DNA of 64,000 nt, from NCBI GenBank assembly GCA_963210315.1, contig OY723273.1, positions 248,001 through 312,000 of the forward strand, written 5' to 3'. The notes beneath the pieces were generated by a model. The model made no database searches. It was not told the origin of the DNA and saw only the letters and a list, made by a program, of their open reading frames with translations. Positions within the stretch are counted from its first letter, which is position 1; each line of letters starts with the position of its first letter. Shown one piece after another: positions 1 through 11,252 of this stretch. The position numbers were made by a program, and so were the translations under genes. The stretch comes from Rhynchopus euleeides (Eukaryota > Euglenozoa > Diplonemea > Diplonemida > Diplonemidae).

Positions 1-735
1 GTAAATTTTGCTTATATGAACACTCCGCCTTCACCAAAGGTGAAGAACTTCCCAAGACAAGCGGTGTTGCACCCCCGTGGTGTCGCGCCCCTTTGGACAT
101 CGACCCCAGCGGTAACCCGCAGGTTGTTGTTTCTTCAAAGAAACACGTCGATTCTGTCCCCCACAGCAGGGGTTTCCCTGCTGACCCATGGATGTTTTCT
201 CATTCTTATTATAATAACAGTTGATACAGTACACTAGCTCGGCAAATGCCTGGAGCGCCACTGGGAAGGTGTGTGCCGACATATAGCTCGGCACACGCCT
301 GAAGCGCCACCGTGACGACATATTCGTCTCTGCTGAAGCACTCCGCTACACAGGGGGCTTCCGGTTCCTGTCCATGCAGAGGTTCTCAAGGCAGGTAATG
401 CCGAGACTTGTGGTGCGCTCTCGTTTGTTGATCGAGGGTCAACCCAGGGACGAAAAATGTGGAACGGCATGCTGCCCGTTTCTTCATTTTTCACCTTGCG
501 TTGCAAGGGGGTCGCCCTCACGAGGGAAAAATGTGGAACGGCATGCTGCCCGTCACCCTTACGATGGAAAAATGTGGAACGGCATGCTGCCCGTTTCTTC
601 ATTTTTCACCTTGCGTTGCAAGGGGGTCGCCCTCACGAGGGAAAAATGTGGAACGGCATGCTGCCCGTTCGCTCATTTATGCCTTGGGTGACATCCCGTT
701 CCCTTGGGAACAGACCCAAGGCAGGTCTTTGTTCA
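1..735. repeat. Left copy of a ~0.65-0.73 kb repeat, inverted with respect to 53930-54572
   Basis: The reverse complement of 54572-53930 matches this stretch from the first base of the window to about 735, with divergence after about 690. It contains three direct sub-repeats (about 447-525, 526-570 and 571-660) built on the words TGTGGAACGGCATGCTGCCC and TTGCGTTGCAAGGG; the right-hand copy has only two. Because identity reaches base 1, the repeat may extend beyond the window. No protein-coding content is convincing. Confidence 0.8.
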
Positions 736-1474
736 GGATCAAGCACTGAACATTCGGTGCATGTTCAGTATAATACTGAGCATTAGTGCACGTCCAGTAA
801 AATACTGGACATGTTCAGTAGATACTGAGCATATTGGGTGCATGTACAGTATAATACATGTATATACATGCACTATACATGTATAATACCTGCATGACAA
901 GTAAAATACTTGACATGTACAGTATTATACATGTATATACATGCAATATACATGTAATACTTGTCATGTGCAGTACTATACATGTATATACATGCAGTAT
1001 ACATGTATAATGCTTGCATGACAAGTATAATACTGGGCATTCTTCAGGATATACATCCTAAAGAGTGGCATGTACTTGGCCAAAACAGCTGTTTACTTGT
1101 CACTTACTTGCCATTCCCTGGCACATACTTGACACTTACATGTAAGTGCATGCATTATACATGTATATTGCATGCATTTACTAGTAAAATACAAGTATAA
1201 TACTTGTCATGCAAGTATTATACATGTATAATGCATGTACATACATGTATTTTACATGTAAAATACATGTATTTTACTTGTATTTTACATGTATAATAGT
1301 TGTCATGCAAGTATTATACATGTAAAATACTTGCATGACAACTATTATACATGTATAATGCATGTACATACATGTATTATACATGTATAATACTTGCATG
1401 ACAACTATTATACATGTATAATACATGTATATACTTGTACTTATACATGTAAAAATTACAAGATCCCACCGTGA
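736..1474. repeat. ACATGTAT/AATAC palindromic-word array
   Basis: About 740 bp made almost entirely of self-complementary words such as TACATGTA, TGCATGACAAGTAT and TATACATGTATA. The right end (about 1440-1474, ending GATCCCACCGTG) is nearly identical to the right terminus of the insertion at 26119-30021, so this is another copy of that element family. Its left terminus is not clear. ORFs here are translations of the repeat. Confidence 0.75.
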
Positions 1475-1705
1475 GTGCATCCGAATCGGATCCGATACAT
1501 TATCGGACGATTATCGGATGATTATCGGACGATTATCGGATCCGATAATCATCCGATAATTTTTTTTGGGTGGGTTTTTCAACCAGAAAATATTCTGCCT
1601 GATCAGGGTCAGTGCTGGCGCGGGGTGGTCGATTCGACCGGAAAAAGTTTTGGGGGCCACCATTCGACCATTCGACCGGCCCCACTCGACCGGGGGCCGA
1701 AAAAG

Positions 1706-1824
1706 CGCCCTATCACTTCACAGCTACAACCGCTCTGATGAATTTCCTTTTGTTTGTTGCGTTGACGCTTCTACACTGATCACACCCTGAGCCTGATGAA
1801 GGGTGGAGTTAGTGTACAGAGCCG
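1706..1824 (-). repeat. 119-bp fragment related to the YR-retrotransposon terminal (A) repeat, antisense
   Basis: Essentially identical to 11838-11956. Read on the minus strand it shares CTTCATCAGGC and GAAGCGTCAACGCA, in the same order, with the start of YR retrotransposon 1 (about 30925-30985 and 35840-35895). The minus strand can form a hairpin with AGGGT/ACCCT arms. I interpret it as a solo remnant of the terminal repeat of a related element. Confidence 0.55.
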
Positions 1825-1920
1825 AATAGGTGAACCACTCGACCGGGGCAAAAAAAATCTGGGGTGGCCCATACTCGATCTCAGGAAGCTGGACACAGTC
1901 CAGAAACTGCACCCCACAAG

Positions 1921-2010
1921 GAACAGGTGTTCACTACCGTGGCCTCCGGCGGCTGGGGGGGCTCCGCCCCCCAGACCCCCCTGTGGCGTATGTCTCGTAC
2001 TCAAGTCATT
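1921..2010 (+). repeat. CCGTGG dispersed repeat, copy 1
   Basis: The core CCGTGGCCTCCGGCGGCTGG is followed by a GGGGGGCTCCGCCCCCC hairpin and AGACCCCCC, preceded by GAACAGGTGTTCACTA and followed by TGTGGCGTATGTCTCGTAC. About 18 copies occur in this window on both strands, often as pairs about 170-185 bp apart. The hairpin is the most conserved part. The function is unknown. Confidence 0.9.
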
Positions 2011-2067
2011 CGCCCCATGTAGACTCTCTTTGCATTTCCCGTCCCCCCTGGTGGCCCCCTCCGGAAA

Positions 2068-2424
2068 GTGTTACAACAATCCCCGTGGCTATTTAGTCAA
2101 TGCCGGATTTTCGAAAACCAACGCCCCAGGGACACCTGCAGTTCCTGCAGGACAAGGGCACCAGTACCGCTGACTACGCGGTGGTCGGGAGCCTCCCGAC
2201 GGAAGCGCGCGACGCGGTGGTGGAGCGGGGGTCGGGGATGCAGGACGAGCTCCCTCGGGTGCACCCTCAGTGTGCAACTCAGCTGGCAGCTCTGATGAGC
2301 TGCGGTTGCACGACTCCACTAAAACTCAAAAGAAATATCAAGCGTGGGGTCTGGGAGGTTTCTCGTGAGGCAGAAATGACAACAAAAGGGGAAAAGAGTG
2401 TGTTCTGGTGCCCACAACGCACAC
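2068..2424. other. Interior of the 1475-2601 element, no gene recognised
   Basis: Short open frames exist here in several phases but none resembles a known family, and they sit between the two palindromic termini of the surrounding element. I see nothing else definable. Confidence 0.5.
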
Positions 2425-2607
2425 GAACACTGATTATCGGGTGATTATCGGATGTCCGATAATAACCGATAATGTCCGATAATCATCCGATAATCGTCCG
2501 ATAATGTCCGATAATGCCCGATAATGTCCGATTCGGATCCGATAATTTGGGATTTTCCCCGAAAATCCGATAATGCCCGATAACCGATTCGGATGCACTG
2601 TATGCCT

Positions 2608-4137
2608 AGGGGGGGTCGAAAGCCCCGTTTTTTTGTCCCAAAATGGTGTTTTTCGACATAGCAGCCGCGGCCCTCTATTTGACCTTCTGACCCCCAGAAC
2701 CCACCATACCCCGGTTTTTGGGCCCTAGGAGTCCGATTTTCGGGCTCCCGAGCCCCGGAAAGTCGATTTTTGATGATGTCAATTTTTCCGTTCCCTATAC
2801 TGCACCTCCGGGTCATGGCACGGACGCCTGCCACGGGCAGATAGTAAAACACTCTCATCCTGGGACGTCCGAGCGCACACCATCCTGCGGCTGTGATTTT
2901 CTGATGCAACCGCTCATCCGCGCCACAAACAACGTCGTATCCCAACGATTCGGACAGTGAGAAGATGCCATCGAATACTGCCATCTGACACAGTCGTTGG
3001 GTGGCCTGCTATTGAACTCGGAGCTGCCAGGAACAGGGAGGATGTCATCATAGCCGACAGTGATGCATTAGTGTTGATGCCCTCATGAGAATGCTCTCTT
3101 AGAATGCAAGGCAGGTAAACTGTCCCGACTAAACACTTGCCACTGCTGCCGTTATCTGCGAAGCATTTCTCCTGTGGATGCAGACAGTCAAGGGAGGTGG
3201 AAGAGCGCAGCGAGTACCCAGCTGCAACGCAGAGCCCGAGCTTATCATCAAGGTTCTCTTCTGGCGCTCAAGACCAGGGTCCTGTGGGACCTGGTCTCAG
3301 AACAGTGTCCGGGTATTTATGCTGCACGCGCCTTATGTAAATGACGAGTGCGCGGAACTGGCTAAAGACGCTGCGAAGGATATGCTCGGGACATTCAAGC
3401 GTCCTCCGTACGCTGAGGCGAGGAAGGGGATCAAGGAATCACACAGTGCAACTCTCGCAACAACCATTTCACAGAAGAAGTGCGCGGGCTTCGAATGCAC
3501 GTCCTGAATAATCAGAAAGTCATTGCACGCCCTGCTCAGCAAGCCATGAGCAAGTCGTGAGGGTTGGTTCGCAAACCCCCCTCCCGACAGAGGAGACCTT
3601 TCAACTTACAAAGAGTTCGTTGGCCAGACCAGCATCTCAGTGTCGGAGCAGTGGCCAGTTGTGCCGCCTGTCCCTTGCAGCCAAGCACCGCACACTGTGC
3701 AAGTTGATGACGGTTCCCACTCTGCATCAGTATGCATCTTTGCATGATCTGGCAGTGTATACAGAGAAGGAGATGGTGGCTGCCCGCATTCAACAGTTTG
3801 GTGCGACGCTGGAGTGGGAAGAGGGTCGAAAGATGCAGGATTGGCACCTATGGAGGGTCTTGAGGACGCAGGGGAGGAAGGGGTGGCGGAGGTCGAGAAA
3901 GTGGGCCTGCACATGGGCTGATAGTGGACTGGCGAACCCGTGCGTGACCCTGAGGTGCAGTATAGGGAACAAAATTTTGACATCATCAAAAATCGACTTT
4001 CCGGGGCTCGGGAGCCCGAAAATCGGACTCCTAGGGCCCAAAAACCGGGGTATGGTGGGTTCTGGGGGGTCAGAAGGTCAAATAGAGGGCCGCGGCTGCT
4101 ATGTCGAAAAACCCCATTTTGGGACAGGCTTTCGACC
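2608..4137. mobile_element. Foldback element with ~200-bp terminal inverted repeats
   Basis: Bases 2608-2825 and 3943-4137 are inverted copies of each other. Landmarks: GGGTCGAAAGCC...CGACATAGC on the left against GCTATGTCG...GGCTTTCGACCC on the right, and the word CTAGGAGTCCGATTTTCGGG against CCCGAAAATCGGACTCCTAG. The ~1.1-kb interior (2826-3942) shows open frames (for example 3178-3507 on plus) that I do not recognise. No transposase is visible and the element looks non-autonomous. Target-site duplications are not obvious. Confidence 0.8.
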
Positions 4138-4640
4138 CGCCCTACCCCCCCCCCCCCCCCAGAACCCTAAGGGGAAGGGGGCAGGGGCGGGGAAGGGTCT
4201 CCACCCAAAGGCACGCCGCTGCGTTCAGTTCATTCAGAATAACCGTGGTGTAGCGATCCCTCCTCCGCATATGGGCTGCTGCCGTTCTCCCCTCCTCCCT
4301 CCCTCTGGCAAGAACTCCGCCCCGCGGCAACAGGGCGGGGAGGGGGAGAGAAGGGGGGGGGGGGGGTTTGATCATTGAGAGTGAATGGAAAAGCAAGTCA
4401 CCCAACACCTTCTTGCAATGTTAGGAGAGAAAGGGTGGCGGGGGGGTGAGGGGGGGGGGGGGGTTAGGGGGGGGGTATATGTGCGTGAGAAACCTGAATT
4501 TTTGACATCTGCAAAAACGGCACCTAAGTCGACATCCAACCATACAAAGTGGTCCAAAACACCCCAGAAACACCTACAGGGCACTTTGGTGACCCCCAGT
4601 GCCCTCTGGGGGCCACTTATCTGCCATGCTCATTTTCCTG
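4138..4640. other. Homopolymer-rich spacer, no gene
   Basis: Contains long C and G tracts (about 4145-4160, 4346-4368 and 4446-4474) separated by purine-rich sequence. No coding region, RNA gene or element end is recognised. Confidence 0.6.
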
Positions 4641-5445
4641 CCTAGGTTTGGTACCTGGCCTAGGTACCAGGCATAGCCACCCACACTGATACAACGTATT
4701 GTACGGAATATGGTTGGCTCTTCGGTCAAACCATGTCCCATTTGATATCCCATGCACATGCGGGGGTATCCCGCGTGACCTGGTGATGATATCCTGCGGA
4801 TTCTGACCCCCATATCCCGCAGAGATGGCCCTGTCTCCCGGGGGGCATATGGCGGATGGTGGCAGGGATATCCCATTTTCATATATCCCGCTGGGTATCC
4901 CACATATCCTGGTTGCATGCCTGTACTGACAATACTCCAGTAAGCAATCAGATGTTGCAAAGACATGGACTCAGAGACGCTGTGGACGGCGATACCAATA
5001 ATCAGAGATGTGCTTCCTGCCTCGAATGGAGCCTGGCCTAGGCAACTGGTGCAGTTGTGACACCAACAGAAAGAGCCACAGAGAAAGAGAGGGTGCTAGG
5101 TTGGTGCTGACTGAGTCTGAACTAGAAGAGGGCAGAGATGTGTGTCTCGTCAGCGGACTCTCGGACTAAGTGGGATGACGCATGTGAGAGTCGTTTTGCC
5201 TAGAATAAAGGCTAATTGACGTACAAACAGGCCCACAGGAGATGGGCTGCAAGTTTGGGGCTCAAAAACATCCTTTCTCGGAAGAGAACGGGTCTGGTGG
5301 ACCCTGCCCTCGAACCAGAATGCACCCCCCCACACCCCTCGGCATTGTCAGACACCAAAAACCCTGAAAATAGATGCCCACTGTTCGCAAAAATCTGAAC
5401 ACCTCTCCCACAGGGATGGCCCAGGTACCAAACCTAGGCAGAAAA
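4641..5445. mobile_element. Small TIR element ending in CCTGCCTAGGTTTGGTACC
   Basis: The word CTGCCTAGGTTTGGTACCTGG at about 4642-4662 recurs inverted at about 5424-5445. Flanking sequences on both sides share TTTTGAC(A/G)TC...GCAAAAA, so the true element may be larger (about 4498-5490). The interior is rich in TATCCC/GGGATAT words at 4740-4910. No gene is recognised. Confidence 0.6.
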
Positions 5446-5616
5446 TTTTGACGTCGCAAAAAGGCCTCTGGAGGTGCCATGAGGGGGTCTGGTGTGTCGG
5501 ATAGGGGGTAATATCGGTGTTCTGGGGTGGTTGGTGGGGGTTTTGACGGCCGGTACGTCAAAAGAAGTCGATGTTCAAAAATGTGGTGTTTCTCACGCTT
5601 TTTAAAGGGCATGTAC

Positions 5617-6072
5617 CCCCCCCTAGGGCAGTGGTGGCTGCGTACGCGTACGCAGCGTGATTTTCAAAAAGTGCGTACGGCGTACGCGTACGGCGCTGCG
5701 TACGGCAGTCTATGGAGCACAGGAGACGGCCATGGCCGCACACCAAATCCAACAGTCGAACTCAGGTGTACCAGGGGCAGCCTTCGAGCCTTCCAGTCGG
5801 AAGTGGTACCTTTTGCAGTATGATTGCGGGTGTACTTGCAGGTGTTGCGAGTTATTCGCCACGTGCGCGGCAAGGAACCATCTGTGAAAGGCAAGATCAA
5901 AGGCCAGGGCCCAGCCACCCGCTGGGTGGCCTACTGTGTGCTGAGAGACCTGGAATACCAGCCGTACGCAAAATCTGCGTACGCGTACGCAGCGCGATTT
6001 TCAGAAAGTGCGTACGGCGTACGCGTACGCGTACCGTACGGCCGTACGCTGCCACCACTGCCCTAGGGGGGG
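5617..6072. mobile_element. Foldback element with GCGTACGC-word arrays
   Basis: CCCCCCTAGGGCAGTGGTGG (5617-5638) is matched inverted by CCACCACTGCCCTAGGGGGG (about 6050-6072). Each end carries an array of GCGTACGCGTACGC words (5639-5705 and 5962-6048). About 250 bp of unrecognised sequence lies between. Non-autonomous. Confidence 0.75.
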
Positions 6073-6148
6073 GGGTCAGTGATGTGCTATACGACGTATA
6101 TCCGGATCTTGAGCGTATATATACGTATATATACATGGCGTATATATA

Positions 6149-7107
6149 CGTACAGTCTGGCTAATAATGAATGTTATGGGGGCCAAAATGTTATGAACCG
6201 GGACTTCTCAGAAATCGGGAATTTAATTATTTTTACCTGGGACCCCCCGTGTATAAGTCCCCCCCCCCCCCCCTTACCCCCGTGTTTAAGTCCCCCCCTG
6301 GGGGTCTGGCAGGGGGGGGACTTAAACACAGGGGGACCTAAACACGGGGGTGGGCTGGTCTGGAGGGTCATCAGGTGGCCCCTAGGCCCTCCAGGTGCTG
6401 TCAGAGTCGAAAAGTGGGGTGCCAAAAGTCCATCCGGACCGGAATTACCCCCCTACGACAGCAGAGGAAGAGGTCTTCTTGGTCTCCACTGTGCCACCCC
6501 CGTGTTTAAGCCCCCCCTGTGTTTAGGTCCGCCCCCCCCGTGTTTAAGTCCCCCCCGGCCGAAAATCGCCTCCAGGGGGGGGACTTAAACACGGGGGGTC
6601 CCAGGTAACATTTTTATTTTTAACATTTTCAAAAATGGTATGGGCTTGGCGTTTTTTTGGTGGCTCGGTAGCGAAAATTTCCGTGACATTTGCTCGGTCC
6701 TGCGACCCACACACACCCACTAGCTCTCTGTGGGGCTTGGGTGCAGATTGGTGGCATCAGCGGGCTCTAGCGGAACCCCCCGCTTCTGGTACCGAGCGAC
6801 CGATGACACTGCCCAAGATGATGAGGTGATCTGGAGGACAGTCAGAGCACTCGGCACACTTTCTTCAGGTGCCAGATGGCTGCAGAGGGCCAGGAGAAGC
6901 TCGATGAGCTCGATCGGCAGGGGAGAACGGGTGCGAGGGTCGGGCTGACCCCCCTTGGGTGGGCCCCACCCCCCACGCGCCCGATCTAACTCCAATTAAT
7001 TAAAACACCGAATTTAAATGTTATGGGAAAATGTTATGATTCCGAGGTCCCGGCGAATTAATTATCTTTATTTATTTTGCCTTGTAACAATCATTATTAG
7101 CCAGACT
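6149..7107. mobile_element. Nested TIR element ending in CAGTCTGGCTAATAATGA
   Basis: CAGTCTGGCTAATAATGA (about 6154-6171) is matched inverted by CATTATTAGCCAGACTG (about 7090-7107). ATGTTATGG/CCATAACAT-type words and TTAATTA lie just inside each end. It sits inside the 6070-7885 element and is itself interrupted by the TA-flanked MITE at 6236-6605. The remainder (6608-7010) has no recognised gene. Confidence 0.65.
6236..6605 (+). mobile_element. 370-bp MITE with TA target duplication, copy 1
   Basis: The ends are CCTGGGACCCCCCGTG and its inverse, flanked on each side by TA (6234-6235 and 6606-6607). Internal words CCCCGTGTTTAAGTCCCCC recur in both orientations. Homologous copies with the same ends and TA flanks are at 48062-48428 (inverted) and 55358-55704. 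The TA duplication is typical of Tc1/mariner-mobilised elements; there is no coding capacity. Confidence 0.9.
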
Positions 7108-7885
7108 GTATATATACGCATATACGTTGCAATATACGTTACGTTCTTCCTGTGGGCAATGTGTGGGTGAGAGGGTCCACGACCCCGAAGGTGCACAGTA
7201 TGTGGGACACAGCTTGGCTGTCCACCCTTACGCTAGCCGGGCACGCTTCGCGGTCCTGGTACGGGTCCTACTAGACGAGCGCCGCTCGTTCTTCGAGAGT
7301 CGGGAACATTGCTCAGTCTTGGCGCCACCTTGGCGAGGTAAGGAAACGTTGCATCACCAGCATTGCCCACTACCTGATCGGTGCCCACGTGCCGTACTCG
7401 CGTTATCCCATCAAACGCCGTCTCCGGGCGAACACGACCAAAAACGATGTCGTCTTTGGAAAGACTCCAGCACAGCATGGTCACCACCAGTCAATACCTG
7501 GGTGCCCCGTCGCCACTCAGTAAGGGACTCAGAAAGGCACCTCCCCTCTGCACAGGTTCCACTGTACACAGGGGAGGGCGGTGTCTTTCGAACTGCCCAA
7601 CAACATGTGGCCACGTAAGGTGCGGCACAACCGAAGCGGAACACCCTGTGGGCAACCGGATTGGCGTTTCACTTCGTTCCAAGGGAAGTATCTGTCGAAG
7701 GCACAGAGCGGGATATACCCACTCAACATATCCTGTGGGAGATCCCACCCAGGTGACCCCACAGTGACCTGGCCACGGTGCAACAGGGAATTACATAGGG
7801 GACGTATATTTCCGGATTTTCGGGACCTCCGAACGTATATATACGTATATATACATTGGCGTATATATACATCGGCACATCACTG

Positions 7886-8689
7886 GGGGGGGGGGGGGGG
7901 GGAGCAGCGAGGCAGCAGAAATACTGTTGACTTCCGCATTGCATGGGTCTACCACTTGTTTGCATATTGCACGCGAGTGCAAAATGCAAGCAGGCGGCAG
8001 ATGGGTGGCAGTGATGCGCTCAGTATGTGTTGTGTGCAGGCAACAGGGTGGGGGGCGGAGGGGCGTGGGGGCGTTGAAATTGAGGCAGAAGAAATCACAG
8101 GGGGTCTTCGCTACGGTGGTCGTCAGTGCATTTTGGTGCATTTTCCCTGTTGAATTGGCTGAAACCTGACGAAGATTGACGAAGGATAATCTCCCTTGAC
8201 TCGGCGGAGCGGGGGTGAGGGGGCATGGCTTTTTCAAGAGCACGTCAATCAAGCCTCCCAACACACCCCTCGAGCAAGATGTGTCTTTGTTGCAGCCACC
8301 ACACCAGGTATCCTGGAGTCATGTTGTACAGGGCAACGAGGCGGGGTGGGGTGGGGAGGGGGGGGGGGGGGGGTGGCGGGGGCAACGAAGAGATGCACGC
8401 ATGGGATCGGAATGAGAAGCGAAAACTAAATAGAGAGAAGGCTTGCTTGTTGTGCGCCCGCCAAAAAGCCGGGGCAAAATCAAAAAAAAAACTGTTGCGG
8501 GCTGAAACAAGTCTGATCCTAAATCGGAGTAAGTATAAGAGATTCGGCCAAAATATATTTTTTCCCTTTATTTTTTTCCTTTTGGTTCTGAGCCAAGTAA
8601 CATGGACCAATAAAATTTCTGGAGAAAAAGAAATACCATGGCGTGAGCCACGGATTCGAACGATTCAAATAAAGCCATTTTCCATAGTT
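7886..8689. other. Unassigned stretch
   Basis: Starts with an 18-G tract (about 7886-7903) and contains another G-rich tract near 8345-8372. No coding sequence, RNA gene or element end is recognised. ORFs across this stretch have low-complexity or non-conserved translations. Confidence 0.5.
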
Positions 8690-8905
8690 TCCCTTCGCGC
8701 GAAGCTTTTTGGCTACGCGCGAACCCCCCGGACCCCTGCGCGAGCGCGTAAAAAAAAAGGGGGTTCGCGCGAAAAAAAAGCGCATTTCGCGCGAAAAAAA
8801 AAGTGCTTCGCGCGAAAAAAAAAAGGATTTCGCGCGAAAAAAAAACGCATTTCGCGCGAAAAAAAGGGGTAAAAAAGCGCTTCGCGCGAAAAAATTGGCC
8901 CCTTG
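8690..8905. repeat. TTCGCGCGAA palindromic-word array, left
   Basis: About eight copies of TTTCGCGCGAAAAAAA separated by short G/C-containing spacers. The orientation is opposite to that of 10055-10350 (AAAAGCGCATTTCGCGCG here, its complement there), so the two arrays probably form the subterminal ends of one element of about 1.65 kb. The Lys/Arg-rich ORFs here are repeat translations. Confidence 0.75.
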
Positions 8906-10050
8906 GCACCTTGTCCCTGTGGCTGTGCTGTGAACAGTGTGACTATTGTTGGCGTCCAGCTCACTGTGTCATGCGCCTTCTCCATGCCTCCATGATTGAT
9001 CGTCTTCTTGATATTGGGTGTGGTGCTCACCTGTGAGCATGTGGCACAGGGACGAAAGACGAGAGTCTCTCAGATGCGTCCTCTGATGGGAGGCAGATGA
9101 CTGGAACAGGCACCTGGTACAGCAGGCACGGGTACAAGAAGTGGGCCAGAAATAGGGCTCAGCAGAAGCGCAAGATTTGCCCGTCTCAGCTTCCCGCCCC
9201 AACTTCCGCTCAACGGTATTGTCGGGAAGTCCTCAGGCATGCCCGGGTCGGCGCCCCCCCCCCCCCCCCCCAAGGCCTGAGGTCCTGCCTGATAATTGAC
9301 GGTCCCGGGTTCAAAACCCGCTCAGGTGCTGCGTGTCGTCGACACCGTGACTGCGGCAGTCGACATCCCAGACGGGTCGCCCCTCCTCTGTGCAAAGTAC
9401 ATCCGGGCGAGGCTCCCACCGCGCTCGATTCTGGGTTGTCCGCCATGTGCTGTCATGGAGCCTGCGTATTCGGGCGTGAAAACCGTAGGTGGTGGTTCGA
9501 TTCCCAGAACTTGGGTAGGATATCCTATGGGATAACCTACGGGATGTTGCTTCTCGCGTTGGATATCCTACGCCAAGGTGGAACCCTGCAGAAGACACGA
9601 GAGTAACAGCGAGGGACATCCCACGGATATCCCGCTCTGTTACCTCTCTGTTCCCTCGGGTACCCCGAGAGAACGTCATCCCCCTTCGGCCTGGGCTTGT
9701 GCCACTGGCTGGGCTGCTTCTTGTACAGGTCGATGGAGTGAACGCGCTGGGTTATTGCGCCAGGTACTAGCTTCGGCAAACTGCAGCAGAGTGGGTGGCT
9801 CTCCAGTTGTGCTGGGAAGATGGTGGAGGGTCACCAATATTGTGAGGCGGCTCATTCTTCAGCATTTCTGAGCGAAAATCCCTCAGTACAACACCTCCCC
9901 CCCCCCCGTTTGCAAAGGCAAAACAGGTAGTGTCCGCCACTTTGGAGCTGATTTTGACCCGAGTTTGGCGGAGTTGGGCGGCGTTGGGCGGTGGTGTGGC
10001 GGCGTTCGGCGGAACCCGTTTTGGGCCAAATCAGGTGGCCCACCCCCCAA
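8906..10050. other. Interior between two TTCGCGCGAA arrays, no gene recognised
   Basis: Contains a C tract (9247-9268), two TTCAAAA/TTCGATT words resembling a tRNA T-loop (about 9308 and 9496; not tRNA genes), and a GATATCC/GGATATC-rich patch at 9510-9640. No conserved protein is visible. Confidence 0.45.
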
Positions 10051-10054
10051 ATGC

Positions 10055-10350
10055 GCTTTTTTTATTCGCGCGAAAAATAGGTGCGCTTTTTTTCTTCGCG
10101 CGAAAAAAAGGGGCGTTTTTTTTATTCGCGCGAATAATAGGGGCGCGTTTTTTTTTCGCGCGAAAAAAAGGGGCACTTTTTTTATTCGCGCGAAAAAAAG
10201 GGGCGTTTTTTTATTCGTCGATCGCGAGAACACCCCACACGCCTGTCATGAAGTGTGTGGGAAGTTCTGCAAGGATCTGCACTGGCACAGTTTCCTGCGT
10301 TGTTGCACAACTCTCAAAAAAAAAGGAGCACTTTTTTTTTTCGCGCGTCG
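10055..10350. repeat. TTCGCGCGAA palindromic-word array, right
   Basis: Six copies of the word TTTTTATTCGCGCGAAAAA and variants from 10055 to 10215, plus one near 10340, in inverted orientation relative to 8690-8905. It includes the 28-bp repeat at 10213-10243. Another single word occurs near 11062-11075. Confidence 0.75.
10213..10243. repeat. Short dispersed repeat GCGAGAACACCCCACACGCC, copy 1
   Basis: The same 20-mer core, with TTCGTCGAT(C/G) before it, occurs at 12075-12094, 23858-23877 and 40660-40679. In the last three it is preceded 18-30 bases earlier by GAAGAACCAG. The latter three lie downstream of minus-strand genes (CAP-Gly gene and cyclases), so a role in 3' UTRs is possible but unproven. 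Confidence 0.6.
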
Positions 10351-10630
10351 CGCAGGCCGTTCGCTATCGTCCACAGATCCCGTGTGGGGTGGACGAAGTT
10401 TTATTTGGGATTTTGGGATTTTGAGATTTTTTTTAACCACAGGGAGGCGCCCCTCGGGGGCGCTTCGCGCCCCCTCGGGAGGTACACATTGGCTACCTTT
10501 CCTTGAGAGGGCAGATCACTGCACTTCTGGCAAGGCTGTTAGTACCTCCGGAGGCACTAATAACCTTGCTTATGAGCGAAACGCCCGTGGATTGGCAAGG
10601 GACCGCTGTGCCACACAGTTCGGCTGCCAG

Positions 10631-10762
10631 GGGGGTCTGGGGGGCGGAGCCCCCCAGCCGCCGGAGGCCACGGTAGTGAACATCTGTTCATTGCGGATGG
10701 ACAGATTCATGTAACTTGAAAGGACTTGGGCACCAGACATACGCCACAGGGGGGTCTGGGCG
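10631..10762 (-). repeat. CCGTGG dispersed repeat, minus copy with truncated partner
   Basis: Full core and hairpin at 10631-10690 in minus orientation. A second partial copy (only CCACAGGGGGGTCTGGG) follows at 10741-10758. Confidence 0.85.
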
Positions 10763-11252
10763 GATCAATACATCGTACTTTGGGGAAGGTCGTTGTGGTC
10801 TCCTTCTGACACTTCCTTCCTCGTGCATTCCCCATCCCCTGAGCCTCGTGATCCCGTGGGCTCTTTCACCACCCACCCCCCCTTCGGTGGGTGGGGGCCG
10901 AGCCCCCAGAATTTTTTTATCCCAACTTCGTCCCCTTGGGCGAAGTTGTTGGGCGAAGTTGGGACGAAGTAAATCTGAAGATTTATTTTTTTAGCGAAGT
11001 TGGGCCCAACTTCGCCCCGAGCGAACGGCCTGGCGTCGCGCGCGTCCGACGCACGAAAAAAAAGGCCTTCGCGCGAAGGAAACCTATGATTTTCGGGAGG
11101 AAAAAAAATGGGACCAAAAATGGGGGAAGTGGGGGCTGGGTGGGCCCGCCCCCACAGACCATGGCCTCCACCTGGCTTCCAGTGACTGCCTCCCTCGCGG
11201 CACTGGGTTCCTACCTGATGTCGGAGTGATCCACACCGAGTTCATCTTGGAA
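10763..11252. other. Unassigned stretch with GCGAAGTTGGG words
   Basis: Bases 10920-11020 hold repeated and inverted CCCAACTTCG/CGAAGTTGGG words, and a TTCGCGCGAA word lies near 11065. No gene is recognised. Confidence 0.45.

Larger units (their letters stand above)
1475..2601. mobile_element. Non-autonomous TIR element with TTATCGG-type subterminal words
   Basis: The ends carry the inverted word GTGCATCCGAATCGG (1476-1490) and its complement CCGATTCGGATGCAC (about 2584-2598). Inside each end lies an array of ATTATCGGA/TCCGATAAT words (1498-1560 and 2425-2590). The interior holds a retroelement-related fragment (1706-1824) and a copy of the CCGTGG repeat. No transposase is visible. Confidence 0.7.
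6070..7885. mobile_element. Foldback/TIR element with CGTATATATACG words
   Basis: CAGTGATGTGC at about 6077 and GCACATCACTG at about 7876 are inverted, followed inward by GACGTATAT(C/T)TCCGGAT and then by GTATATATACGTATATATAC arrays (6106-6150 and 7832-7870). The interior is interrupted by at least two further insertions (6149-7107 and, inside that, 6236-6605). The stretch 7140-7795 has no recognised gene. Confidence 0.7.

Noticed and set aside
8225-8872. 215-codon Lys/Arg-rich ORF
   Set aside because: Translation of G tracts and the TTCGCGCGAA array; the repeated ARKKKG motif follows the DNA word.
9270-9320. tRNA-like T-arm (GGGTTCAAAACCC) and a second TTCGATT word near 9496
   Set aside because: An acceptor-like GCCTGAG/CTCAGG pairing exists, but only about 23 bases separate it from the T-arm, too few for D and anticodon arms; the second site has no matching stems.
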